DNA from: Erythroxylum novogranatense
Lineage: Eukaryota > Streptophyta > Magnoliopsida > Malpighiales > Erythroxylaceae
DNA: 64,000 bases
NCBI GenBank assembly: GCA_029891385.1
Contig: CM057228.1
Coordinates: 68,649,523-68,713,522, forward strand
Reading direction: 5' to 3'
This document shows, in pieces, positions 23,426 through 34,565 of this stretch. A program made the position numbers and the translations under genes. Each line of letters begins with the position of its first letter. The first letter of the stretch is position 1. The notes below the pieces were generated by a model. It did no database searches, was not told the DNA's origin, and worked only from the letters and a program-made list of their open reading frames with translations.

Positions 23426-24576
23426 TGTAAGTGATCTAGAAGAGGGGTTGAATAGATCTTAAAAATTCTTTGAAAATTTCTACAAGAAAATCAGAAGTTA
23501 AAACACACAAAAACAATTCAGATAAACTTAATTGAAAAGTGTAGGAAAGAAGATCAAACACTTGTTTTTATAGAGGTTCGATGCTAAGACCTACGTCCTC
23601 TACCTAAGCTCCCACTTAGGATTTTGCAACCACTTTATTAAACACTTTATAGTTCAGTGTGAACTCTTACAGTACCACTTGATTTCCGGCTCAAGCTACC
23701 TTACAATTTGATTTGTCTTCCGGCACAAATCCTACCAATACCGCTTGATTTCTGGCTCAAGCAACCTTTACAGATGATTTGTCTTCTGGCACAAATCCTA
23801 CCAACAACACTTGATTTTCGGCTCAAGCTACCTCATATGTGACCTACCACTAGTCACTCAAATTATAAAAGAAATAGGATAAAGATCTAAGAAAAAGTGC
23901 TCAATACAAATGTAAACAAAGTAAGAACAATGATGAGCAATTTGGAGCAAGATAAGAGTATTTTGGCTTGTAGAACTTCTCTTATATCTTCATCAATCAT
24001 CCACCCTTTATATAAGAAGAAATATAGCTGTTAGAGCTCTCCTAGCCGTTGCTTAATTTGTGATAGCCATTCCTTGATAACCTCCATTCCATTTTTAGCT
24101 AATATGACCATTGGAGCTGAATCTGTGCTTCAATAAGTCGACTTGTCGAATACATAAGTCGACTTGTTTCAATCATTTACGTAAAACTTGTAGCTCTGCT
24201 CTCTAATAAGTCGACTTGTTATATATAAGTCGACTTGTTTGCCTCGATAAGTCGACTTGTTTCCAATAAGTCGACTTGTGTGAATTCATCTTCATATGTA
24301 AGTCGACTTGTATTGTGTAAGTCGACTTGTTTAGCCTTCAACGGTAACATTCGGTCAAATCCTCTAGAATCTTCATGTGTAATGCCATTTACACTTAGAA
24401 TGAACCTCCTTTCTTGATTCTTCAATAATTTAAACATTTTCTCTTCTTGATTTGTACAATTCTTTCATTGAACATCAATCCCAAAATACCTGAAACAATT
24501 TCTTAACCAATTCTATACATTTTATTATTATCAAAACATAAGTGGAATTAATTTGCCAACCACCATTGGTCCAACA
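23426..24576 (-). repeat. 3' LTR of C (left on + strand)
   Basis: 1151 bases, on + from TGTAAGTGATC to GGTCCAACA. It matches 26968-27387 joined to 33034-33763. Inside are alternating CTTGATTTCCGGCTCAAGC and TTGTCTTCCGGCACAAATCC type repeats (23680-23835) and eight GTCGAC palindromes (24135-24328). Confidence 0.92.
24135..24328. repeat. Array of eight AAGTCGACTT palindromes in the LTR of C
   Basis: Exact AAGTCGACTT at 24135, 24156, 24208, 24227, 24249, 24268, 24300 and 24319, mostly followed by GT. The other LTR holds the same array at about 33322-33515 with one site mutated (AAGTCAACTT). Short frames across it encode only repeated KSTC or SRLV and are not genes. Confidence 0.95.
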
Positions 24577-25000
24577 ATCTCCCCCTTTTTGATAATGACA
24601 AAATACTTAGAAATTGTTTAAGAAATGAAAACAAAGAAACATTGATCAAGGTTTTTATCCCTTGTCATTTTGGTTAGAAGTCTCCCCCTCAATCATATAA
24701 ATCACTGAATTTAATAACCTTGAAAAATCAATTAAAATTTTAACAAACTCCCCCTTAATCAAGTAACTAATGAATATCCAATTTCTCATTTTTCTCCCCC
24801 TTTTTGTCATAATCAAAACAACTAATACAAACCAACAAATATGAAAATTATCGCAATCAAAATAGAGTAACAGTCATTAAGCACAAATAGTCTCAAATCA
24901 AACACACTCCCCTCAATCATGTGGCGGTGACTAAAGGATACCAATTATCAATTTCAATATTACTCCCACTTTTGTCATAATTAAAACCAATATGAAAATT
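24577..25000 (-). other. Multiple polypurine tracts upstream of the 3' LTR of C
   Basis: Seen on + as repeated C-runs (GGGGGAG on the sense strand): CTCCCCCTTTTT next to the LTR (24579-24590), then near 24681, 24749, 24794, 24907 and 24962, the last two shorter. Runs of such tracts between the coding region and 3' LTR are known for Sireviruses. The stretch has no gene. Confidence 0.75.
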
Positions 25001-25184
25001 GAAAATAGTGTAATGCAGTCCATAAACAAATAAAACAGCAAACACAAATAAAGGCAATAGTCATTACATAGCAGTCATAAGAAGTACCACACACTTGAAA
25101 CAGCATAAGAATCCGTGTAGACATAAGTCAATTTGTTTACAAGACTTGTCACCAATTAGTCGACTTAGACACCCATTAGTCGAT

Positions 25185-26943
25185 TTTGTTGTTGTCTCCA
25201 CTCATATGCCTTGAACTTCCACTATCAGTGTACCATGTGCTTGGTGGATTTTCATTGCTTGCTTGTACCTACAACTGAAACATCCTTTCTTCTCATTGGT
25301 ACCCAAGCCATCTTGGGTCTATTTTGGTTAGACATATAAACCACATTAGGTGGTATTGAGCCTTTTAACACCCAAACTTTCTTAACCTTAACACATCTCG
25401 TAGTGCTTTTGCATGCAATTTCTATATGACCATCTTTCAAGCATCTAGCACATTGAGCGATTTTTCCATCCTTAGTAAATTTTGAAATTAGAGAGCAATC
25501 TCTATCAAAAGGGTCATAACCTAATCCATGCTTAGAAATGGAATATCTTTGTAGTGATAACAATTTTTCAAACTGTTCATTTCCATTTGCAAATTTTCCA
25601 ACTACATACGAAAATTCTTTTCTGAGTCTATCAAGTTCACAAACAAGTTTTTCTTTTTCAATAAGACATGCAGAATGATCCTCCTTTGGACTATCTAAAT
25701 CACCAATTGTTTCATGTAAGGCACTATTTCAGCAATCAATTCTCGTATTTTCTTTCTTAATTTTTTGTTAATCTCAATAGCTTCTTCAAAATCAGCTTGT
25801 AAAGCATCAAAGGAATCTCTTAGATCTTGATAATTATAATTTACCTCATTTTCATCATCACTAGTCAAGGAGCTACTCGCCATGAGAGCTAGTTTATTCT
25901 CATCATTGCTTTGGTAAGCTTCCTCGTCATCACTCCAAGTTGCTACTAGACTTGTTTTCTTCTTTCCTTTGTCATACCTGTCATTTTTCTGAATAGACGA
26001 AGAGCTTTTGCATTCTCTAGCGTTGTGACCTCTTTTACGCACTTCCGGCATTCTTCATTGTTCTTTTTTCTTCATAGCCTTTATTTCTCTTTTCCGTGGT
26101 GTACCTTTTCCTTTCCTCAATTTCTCCACCACGTAATTCTTTTCTTACATTTTGAGAAGTCCTTTGAACTTTCTCGATTTCGAGCATACATCGCTACTTC
26201 TTCATCATCTTCTTCTTCATCTATTTCTTCATCACTCTTATCAAAAGAAGAAACGTTAGCTTTTAAAGCAATCGACTTTTGTGACTTACCTCTTCCTCCT
26301 CTCGATTTGAGAATAATCTCATAGTTGATGAGTGATCCCACCAAAGCGTTAAATTCCGGATGGTTGAGATCCTTTGACTCCATAATTGCGGTGACTTGAG
26401 AATCCCATTCCTTGGCGGTGAGCGAAGAATCTTCTTCACCTTCTCGCTATCCGTCATATGCTTCCCAAGGTTGCCTAATTCATTTATGATTTCTGCAAAA
26501 CGGTCAAGCATTGTGGAAATTGACTCACCTTCCTTCATGACGAACATCTCGTAGTCGTGGAGAAGCATGTTGATCTTTGTCTCCCGGACTTGATTTGTCC
26601 CTTCATGAGTTACTCGAAGTCTCTCCCACATTTCCTTGGCAGTGGTGCAAGAATTTACCCGGTTTCTTTCCTCAACCGTTAATGCACAATTTATCAGCTT
26701 CATAGCTTTGGCGTTGATGTACGCTTGCCTCCAATCGTTGTCGTCATATTCTAGTTCCGTTTTTAACTCACCATTTTCTTTTAATGGTGGTTGTGGACCG
26801 AAGATAATTATCTTCCAATATTCTACTCCCTCGCTAATAATGTGGTACTTCATAGGATTTTTCCAAGAAGAATAATTAGTACCATTAAATAAAGGAGGGC
26901 GATAATTTGTGTTACCTTCTTCCGCTAGTTTATTGTGTGCCAT
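25185..26943 (-). pseudogene. Sirevirus-like gag with protease start (element C)
   Basis: Starts at 26943 just inside the primer-binding site. The first 226-codon frame holds a UBN2-type copia gag (NYSSWKNPMKYHI, AKEMWERLRVTHEG, LHDYEMFVMKEGES). Frame changes near 26430, 26160 and 26040 divide the rest. A CCHC knuckle near 26000-26060 is split by a one-base loss: CRKC lies in one frame and KRGHNARECK in another. A second intact knuckle CARCLKDGHIEIAC lies at 25411-25452. The final frame runs into WYTDSGSSRHMSGD (25185-25245), the copia protease active site, after which pol is absent. A coiled-coil-like acidic stretch lies at 25700-25900. Confidence 0.85.
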
Positions 26944-26954
26944 CCCGGATATAC

Positions 26955-26967
26955 GCTCGATACCAAT
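26955..26967 (-). other. Damaged primer-binding site of C
   Basis: On + it reads GCTCGATACCAAT. The intact site in S (49449-49462) reads GCTCTGATACCAAT. Exactly one T is missing, from a CTG triplet. It lies directly against the 5' LTR. Confidence 0.85.
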
Positions 26968-27387
26968 TGTAGCGATCTAGAAGGGGTTGAATAGATCTTA
27001 AAATTCTTTGAAAATTTCTACAAGAAAATCGAAGTTAAAACACACAAAACAATTCAGATAAACTTAATTGAAAAGTGTAGGGAAGAAGATCAAACACTTG
27101 TTTTTATAGAGGTTCGGTGCTAAGACCTACGTCCTCTACCTAAGCTCCCACTTAGGATTTTGCAACCACTTTATTACACACTTTATAGTTCAGTGTGAAC
27201 TCTTACAGTACCGCTTGATTTCCGGCTCAAGCTACCTTACAATTTGATTTGTCTTCCGGCACAAATCCTACCAATACCGCTTGATTTCTGGCTCAAGCAA
27301 CCTTTACAGATGATTTGTCTTCCGGCACAAATCCTACCAACAACACTTGATTTTCGGCTCAAGCTACCTCACACGTGACCTACCACT
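26968..27387 (-). repeat. 5' LTR of C, inner part
   Basis: TGTAGCGATCTAG onward, matching 23426-23857 up to the insertion of solo LTR E after CCACT (27383-27387). It differs from the left LTR by small indels such as AAATCAGAAG (23498) versus AAATCGAAG (27027). Confidence 0.9.
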
Positions 27388-28565
27388 TGTTGAACCCCGA
27401 TCTTTTGATGGAAATTAGAATTATTAAAATGGAATTTAATGAGTGTGTTTGTATAGGTATTATGTTGTGGATGTTATTGTATTTAAAGGAGATTGATGAC
27501 AAATGAAGTGATTGGTTTTGATGACTTTGAAATTTGAGTAGATTTGTATGAGTTATGAAAATTAAAGTGAATGGGTTGATTGAAATGGAGTTGAAAAGCA
27601 AGAAATGATTAGTGAAAGTGTTATATGTTGAAGAAAATTAGAAAGTTTGACTTTTTGAAGTAAATAGTTGACTTTTGATTTAGGCAGATTTTGAGGAAAT
27701 AATCTATATGAAATTTGTAGATTATGTTGAGAGCTTTTCGTAGCCATAAAGTATGCTATTTTTCGATATCGGGATTGAAAGTTATGATATTTGAAAGTTA
27801 AGTGTATTTTGCCTTGGTTTGGAAAATGCTATTAAGAGTAAGATTGCGTATGACTTTTGTGAAAGAGAAATGTGTATGCGTATATCATTTGGTGTTGAGT
27901 TTGATGTGGGGAAATGACTTTGGAATAGTTCATTGGAGATTTGAATTGTGTTTGAGATGAATTAGTTGAAGAGTTTGTGGTAGTGGGTGAATATGTGAAG
28001 TTGATGTGTTGAGATGTGAAGTTGATGTGTTGGAATGGTGTTTAGAGACTTCAATGGCAAATCTGTATTGATTTAGATTGATTTAGCCAAAGTGATCTTA
28101 ATGAAAGTGGTAGATTATGTTTTTATCTTTCCATTGATATAAGGCACGAAAATATTGGACAAGGGAGTAGAAAGTTATGATTTTTAGAAGTTTTGAGACT
28201 GTTTAATGTGAAGTTGATCGACCAGTCAGTTTGTGTGGAGTTTTTGACCCATTTAGGGGTCGATATGATTTTCAAGGCCTTAATGAAAGTTTTAGATCTT
28301 TCTTCAAGCTTTCCATAGACACCAAGTTTGTTAAATTTGGAGTTCTGGATCAAAAGTTATGATGTTTGCAAGTTTTGGTAATGTTGAGAAATTATCGATC
28401 AGTCATCTTTGTACAAACTTTTGATTCCTTTAGTGTCTGAGCTTGCCTTTGAGTCCTTCTTGAAAATGATAGAGCTGTCTCTTAGCTTTCCAACGAAACA
28501 AACCGCGCTTGATTTGGAGCTCGGAGTCAAAAGTTATGAGAGTTTGAAGTTTGAAGGTCGGATTG

Positions 28566-28815
28566 GGTGCCGACCGACCTCTGTTGGCCGACCGACCTCT
28601 GATGGCCGAGCCGACCTCTGTTGGCCGACCGACCTCTGATGGCCGAGCCGACCTCTATTGGCCAACCGACTTCTGATGGCCGACTGACCTCTGATGGCCG
28701 AGCCGACCTCTGTTGGCCGAGCCGACCTCTGTTGGCCGATCGACCTCTGTTGGCCGAGCCGACCTCTGTTGGCCGACCGATCTCTGATGGCCGACCGATC
28801 TTCGTTCTGGCCGAG
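28566..28815 (+). repeat. CG-rich minisatellite with 15 RCCGAC motifs in E
   Basis: About a dozen degenerate units of TGGCCGA(C/G)CCGACCTCTG, spacing ~18-21 bases. It contains 15 occurrences of (A/G)CCGAC, the core of plant DRE/CRT elements bound by DREB/CBF factors. The frames at 28409-28912 are translations of this repeat and are rejected as genes. Confidence 0.9.
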
Positions 28816-28893
28816 CTTTGATTTTTATGGCCGAGCTCTGACCTCCCTTCACTCTTTTGAGCATAACTTCTTCATCCGACATCCGATCGATCT

Positions 28894-29655
28894 GATTCTT
28901 TTTGGAAATTAAACTGGAGACATGAGGCTACAAATGTTATGAAGGAGCCGATTGACAATGTAGCCTCCAAGACTTTCAAATACGGGTCGGAAGTTAGGTA
29001 TAGAGTTTAGTCTTAGCTTTGTAATGGTATGAGCAGTGTTCAGTATTATAGGTCGCTGGAGCTCGCTAGAGCTCGGATTGAGTTGATTCTTTTTGTACAT
29101 TAAACTAGAGACATATATATACAATTCATCTGAAGGAGCCGATCGATAATGTCGCCTCTAAGACTTCCAAATATCGGTCGGAAGTTCAGTGTAGTGTTCA
29201 GTCTTGATGTTGTAATGGCTGAACAGTGTTCAGTGTTATAGGTCGCTAGAGCTCGCTAGAGCTCGGATTGAGTTGATTCTTATTGGTAATGAAAATAGAG
29301 ACATGGGTCTACAAATGTTATGAAGGAGCCGAGCTATAATGTAGCCTCTAAGACTTCCAAATATAGGTCGGAAGTTCAGTGTAGTGTTTAGTCTCGGTGT
29401 TATAATGGCTTAACAGTGTTCAGTGTTATAGATCGCTAGAGCTCGCTAGAGCTCGGATTGAGTTGATTCTTGTTGTAAATTAAAATAGAGACATGGGGCT
29501 ACAAATTTTATGAAGGAGTCGAGCTATAATTTAGCCTCTAAGACTTCCAAATATGGGTCGGAAGTTAGGGGTAGTGTTCAGCCTCGGGTATGAAGAACAA
29601 ACTTTAGTATTTTGGAGATATCTTGAGCTATAGAACTCCGATCGATCCGATTCTT
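28894..29655 (+). repeat. Four ~190-base tandem repeats in E
   Basis: Units start with GATTCTT at 28894, 29085, 29275 and 29465 (spacing 191, 190, 190), and a fifth GATTCTT lies at 29649. Each has a TAGAGACATG..CTACAAAT block, GAAGGAGCCGA, TCGGAAGTTA and GAGCTCGCTAGAGCTCGG with GAGCTC palindromes. Confidence 0.9.
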
Positions 29656-29866
29656 GAAGCGATGGATTCGTAAGACATAGAGGAACATTTCTTTAGAAGA
29701 AAGTTTTATCAAATGACTTCATTTACCTGATCGAAATAATCAGACAAGATGTCAGTTTTAAAGACCAATGAAGGGGCAATCTTGGAAGGTTACTCAAAGG
29801 ATTAAGTTTATAGGCTTAAATGGAGGGGCTTATGGGTCATTCCCCATTCATTAAATGACATGGCAA

Positions 29867-29874
29867 TATAAAAG
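29867..29874 (+). promoter_or_regulatory. TATA box of LTR E
   Basis: TATAAAAG, followed by an AG-rich stretch with GAGAGAAG repeats and AGGGTTT (29990) as in plant 5' leaders. A donor-like GAG/GTAAGA lies at 30106. Transcription start would be near 29900 (inference). Confidence 0.6.
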
Positions 29875-32800
29875 ACAGTGGCTGTCGTATAAGGCATAAG
29901 GAAGCACATAAATGAAAGACTTAAGAAAATAAGAGAGAAGAGAGAAGGGAGAGCAAACTTCGGAGAAGAAAGAAGGGAGAGCTTAGGGTTTCGGATTTTT
30001 GGGGGTTCAAGCTCAGTTTTTCGTTGTTTCATGAAGGAAAAAGATGGGAGGAGAAGAGAGCTTCCTTCCCAGCCTAATAAATCCGAAAATGGTAAAAAGT
30101 TTGAGGTAAGAGAAAAGTTGAGTTTTGAGCTTTTCTTCGATTTATAGTTTAGAAATATGGAAAATGGTATGGGTTTGTGGAGTATGAAGTCAATTTTGAT
30201 GATTGCTAAGTATGATGGGTTTAATTTGGGATTTTGAGAATGATGATTTATGCCTAAATTTGAAATTTGGGGCTTTTAGAAATTTGTAATTTAGAAAGCT
30301 TGAATATATGAGAGATTTATGTTTTCTAAGTTCAATTTGAGGATTAAGTTATTTATGATGTTGAATTTGGATGAAATTGCTTTAGGTGAAGTCAAATTGG
30401 AAGAAAGAAGGAACCAATGGACAAATTGGGGCTAGGAACAACTTTCTAGCATCGAATCGAGGTGGGTACCTGTTTATAATAGAATTTATAAGCCACTACT
30501 GCTTTCTTTAAATAAAGGGATTTTCTGATTTCAATTGCATCATAAGTGTTGCATCATTGTGTGAATGATTTGAAAAATCATCATTGATTCCATACATGAG
30601 TTTTTGATGAATTGCAAAATACATTTGTGTTATGCCTCGAAAGATTCCATGGCATTTCGTATATTTGAAAGAAAGAGCATTCAATAAATGATATTGAGCT
30701 TGAATATGATAAAGGTTTGAAAATTATGATTTCGACTAGTTTTAAGAGCTTTTATAAAATATGGTTTTATGTAAAAGTTTGAAAACTTGTGATTTCTGCA
30801 TAAATTGAAGTGTATAGAAAATATTGTTTATGAAAATATTTGAAAGTTTTGATTCCTAAAATGCTTTGAAATTGTCTAGAAAATGGTTTATGCAAATGTT
30901 TGAAAATTTATGATTTAGAATACTTTGAAATTAGTTAGAAAATGTTGTTTATAAAAGTGGTTGGAAGATTTCGATTTCCGAATGTCTAATGTTTATAAAA
31001 AATAAAAAAAAGTATTTGAAAAATTATGATTTCCGACATTGTTTATAAAAGTGTTTGAGAAGTTTACAATTTCCAAACTTGTTTATAAAAATGTTTGACA
31101 AAGTGTGATTTCCGAAATGCATTTGAAATTGTTTAGAAAATAAGGTTTATTTAAATGTTGAAAAGTACGATTATCGAAAGGTGTTTGAAATGGTTTTAGA
31201 AACTGTTTTAAGAATTTATACAAGTTTTAAATGTTTGATAAATTAAGAAAATTTCTGAAGTTTCGAAAAATGACACAAAGGCCCAATTTCTTGTCTTTAA
31301 ATGATTTGGGAGATTGATTGAAAAATTGAGAAAGTATTGAATTTTATTGTTCCCGAATATTTTTGGAAAAGGGTTATGAGTTTTAAAATGGATTGAGAAA
31401 GGAAGAAAGATTTTGAAATTTATTTCCGTGATTTGGATTTAAGAAATTTCGTAAATTGTTAAATTTGTTATTTTCGACGAATTTGATAAGTTATGAAAAT
31501 GTTTTCGGAATGTTTTAAGTAAATACAAGATTTATAAAATAATAATAAAATAAAATAAAATAAAATTGAATAATGTGCTTTATGAACCTGCATACGTTGA
31601 TTTATGTCTTAAAGAAATCACTTGCATTCATTGTTCTGATGTTGATCCATACGTGATTACATTGTTGAATTGAGACTGAATATGTTTATTGATGTGATAA
31701 TGTTATGCCATTGGAGTGTGCCATGGCATTGTTATTTGAATGGAAAGAAGAAAAGAAAATGGAAGCATATCATTTTGATAAATGATCTTGAGCATTGCTT
31801 ATATGCTTTTGTGTGGGCGAGAGAGTTACTGGATGGATAGTCACGTGCGTCGGCGTATGGAAAATTATAGCCTTCTCCGGCTGCCGCTTGAGGCCACGAG
31901 ATCCGAGAAATAGGACTCGAATAGATTACAGTATAAACTTGGTTTATCCGTCGTGTTTCTGAACTCTCGAGCCGTGTGTTGTTGTGCATTGCTTATGTGA
32001 TTGCCATTGCATCTATGAATCGTCAAGTTGATGCATTCATGTTTTATAAACTTATGGGTTTATGATTGAAAGCCTAAAAATTATATGTTTTGTAAATTGC
32101 GATTTTGAATACGTGAGGAAAGAACTTTTGGAAAATGTGCTTTACTGATTTCAAAGCAATGTTTTCTAAGACGAGAAAAGAAAAAGAATTTCAAGGGTTT
32201 TGCTTATATTTTGTTATAAAGCTGTTACCCACAGTGTAAAGCTCACCCCTTCATTCCCATCCACAGGTGATGAGAAGAAGATCGGGTGAAAGAAAATGAA
32301 GATTTCTATTTGCATGTGTTTATAATGTATTATTGGTAAGTTAAATGGTTGCTGAGAAGTCTAGAATTTGTTGTGTATTGCGTACTTTGGATTTTTGGTG
32401 TTGATATTGTATATGGCCTGAATTGCCACGAGTGTATGAAGAGTAGTCATTCCAGGACATATGTGATTTATGAAATTGTGTATATAATGAGTATAAGGTG
32501 TATGGACTTCTGGAATTATATATTGATTTAAGTTATGTATGGGATGTGTATATGATTATGAGTATGATAAGGTATTGTGGTTTGAGATTTGGATAAGGAT
32601 ATTGAGTTATGGTATTGCACATGGATAGTGCGATTGTATGTGAATGTATTTTGGATTGAGTTGGTTATGAAAGAAATGAAAAGGAAAGGAATAAGAAAGA
32701 AAGAAAAGAAAAAGAAAAAAATTTATACCGGATTTAGAATGTCTTAAGGTTTCCAACGCGACAGTGATTTTTAAGATTTTGTTCGAGGATGTCGGTACTT

Positions 32801-33033
32801 GTGTTTCAGTTCGAATGCTTCAATTCGATTTGTGATTCGTGATCATTTGTTTGGTTTGTCTCCGAGCCAATTCGACTTGACTTTGTTTGTATGCTTCGCT
32901 TCCAAGTTGACTTTCGATTCGTTAATGATTTGTTTCGCTTTGTGATCAATCGTTTATTCGTTCCGCCTCTTTGTGATTCGTTCCGTCCCCCGTTTTCTGG
33001 TTGGGGCGTCGGTCTCCGGATCGGGTCCCAACA

Positions 33034-33763
33034 CCACTAGTCACTCAAATTATAAAAGAAATAGGATAAAGATCTAAGAACAAGTGCTCAATACAAATGT
33101 AAACAAAGTAAGAACAATGATGAGCAATTTGGAGCAAGATAAGAGTATTTTGGCTTGTAGAACTTCTCTTATATCTTCATCAATCATCCACCCTTTATAT
33201 AAGAAGAAATATAGCTGTTGGAGCTCTCCTAGCCGTTGCTTAATTTGTGATAGCCGTTCCTTGATAACCTCCATCCCATTTTTAGCTAATATGACCGTTG
33301 GAGCTGAATCTGTGCTTCAATAAGTCGACTTGTCGAATACATAAGTCGACTTGTTTCAACCATTTACGTAAAACTTGTAGCTCTGCTCTCTAATAAGTCG
33401 ACTTGTTATATATAAGTCGACTTGTTTGCCTCGATAAGTCGACTTGTTTCCAATAAGTCGACTTGTGTGAATTCATCTTCATATGTAAGTCAACTTGTAT
33501 TGTGTAAGTCGACTTGTTTAGCCTTCAACGGTAACATTCGGTCAAATCCTTTAGAATCTTCATGTGTAATGCCATTTACACTTAGAATGAACCTCCTTTC
33601 TTGATTCTTCAATAATTTAAACATTTGCTCTTCTTGATTTGTACAATTCTTTCATTGAACATCAATCCCAAAATACCTGAAACAATTTCTTAACCAATTC
33701 TATATATTTTATTATTATCAAAACATAAGTGGAATTAATTTGCCAATCACCATTGGTCCAACA
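33034..33763 (-). repeat. 5' LTR of C, outer part, with palindrome array
   Basis: Continues the LTR of C after solo LTR E, from the second CCACT to GGTCCAACA. It holds the eight-site AAGTCGACTT array at about 33322-33515, one site mutated. The target duplication AAATG follows at 33764. Confidence 0.92.
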
Positions 33764-33768
33764 AAATG

Positions 33769-34565
33769 GAGTAATGATGTTACCATTAAATGGTTTAATG
33801 GTTATCTTTTAATGATAGCATGTAATCTATTAACATTCATTGGATTAAAGAAGAAAGAGGTACTTTGGATGGACCATCTTCCTTCTTTTATCATCAAAAA
33901 CTGAAATTGATAGGTCTTATTTAGGTTAATAGTTTATTCATATAGCCATCTTAAAGATAAATGAGAAGAGTGTCATTTATTGGCTTCTTTATGATTGATT
34001 AAAGAAAGAAGTAATGCATTTGATGCAAAGCTCTTCTTTCCTTTGAGGTTAACCAAAATTGTGAGGTGTGTAAGAAAGGGTTCTTGCATTGTTTTGACCA
34101 ACCCTCTCCTCTCACCTATGCATGGCCAAAACCTTGAATGAGAAAAGTTTCATTGTTTCGTTCTTTCTTTTAAGAAAAATCTCCTCCAAACATTTCTTCT
34201 CCTTTCCCACCAAAGGATCTTGTTAACCAAGTTGTTCAAGAAGAACAAGTGGTAGATCAAATTGGTTGAGGATACAACAACAAAGAGAGGAAAGATTGAC
34301 AAAGGAAAGGATATAAAAGCAAGGCTAAAGCTAGGGTTGGATACAAGAAGAAGGAGAGGATAGCACAGCGAGGAGTTAAATCTGTAACAAAGGATTTTGT
34401 AATAATCTCTATCTTGTTTATGTTTATTATTATCCTTATACCATATCATCTATAGATTGGCATGATGATTTGGATATATTGCTTCCGCTGTAACTTCGAT
34501 TTCTAAAAAGTTTTGAAATCTACCGTTTCTCTAAATATGGCATGCTTTCTTTTTTCGATCCAACA
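33769..34565 (+). repeat. 3' LTR of copia element T, second part
   Basis: Resumes the T LTR after the duplicated AAATG. It is AT-rich and includes ATTGCTTCCGCTGTAACTTC, a composition common near the ends of copia LTRs. It probably ends ATCCAACA at 34565. The missing 5' LTR prevents a check. Confidence 0.5.

Larger units (their letters stand above)
27388..33033 (+). mobile_element. Solo LTR E, 5.6 kb, Ty3/gypsy-like
   Basis: Begins TGTTGAACCCCGATC and ends CGGGTCCCAACA, flanked by CCACT at 27383-27387 and 33034-33038. No primer-binding site, polypurine tract or gag-pol is present, so this is best read as a solo LTR left by recombination. The orientation (+) is inferred from the TATA box and from homology with X. 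Layout: AT-rich U3 with recurring CTTTCCA blocks, a CG-rich array (28566-28815), four ~190-base repeats (28894-29655), TATA box (29867), AG-rich leader with AGGGTTTCGG, donor-like GAG/GTAAGA at 30106, acceptor-like CACAG near 32235 and 32266, and an AT-rich tail. Short frames are not supported as genes. Confidence 0.85.
23426..33763 (-). mobile_element. Non-autonomous Sirevirus-like element C (gag-protease only), interrupted by E
   Basis: A 10.3 kb insertion on the minus strand with five-base duplications AAATG at 23421-23425 and 33764-33768. Read on minus: 5' LTR (33763 to 26968, split by solo LTR E), primer-binding site, degenerate gag, protease start, about 600 bases with several purine tracts, then the 3' LTR (24576 to 23426). 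Integrase, reverse transcriptase and RNase H are absent although both LTRs are present, so the loss happened before or during mobilisation, or by a clean internal deletion. Confidence 0.88.

Noticed and set aside
24135..24328. Regularly spaced palindromes resembling a CRISPR array
   Set aside because: Repeats are only 10 bases, spacing is irregular, they sit in both LTRs of a retrotransposon, and this is plant nuclear DNA.
28409..28912. Repetitive frames reading GRPTSDGRADLCWPTDL and similar
   Set aside because: Translations of the CG-rich minisatellite in solo LTR E; open on several frames and both strands.
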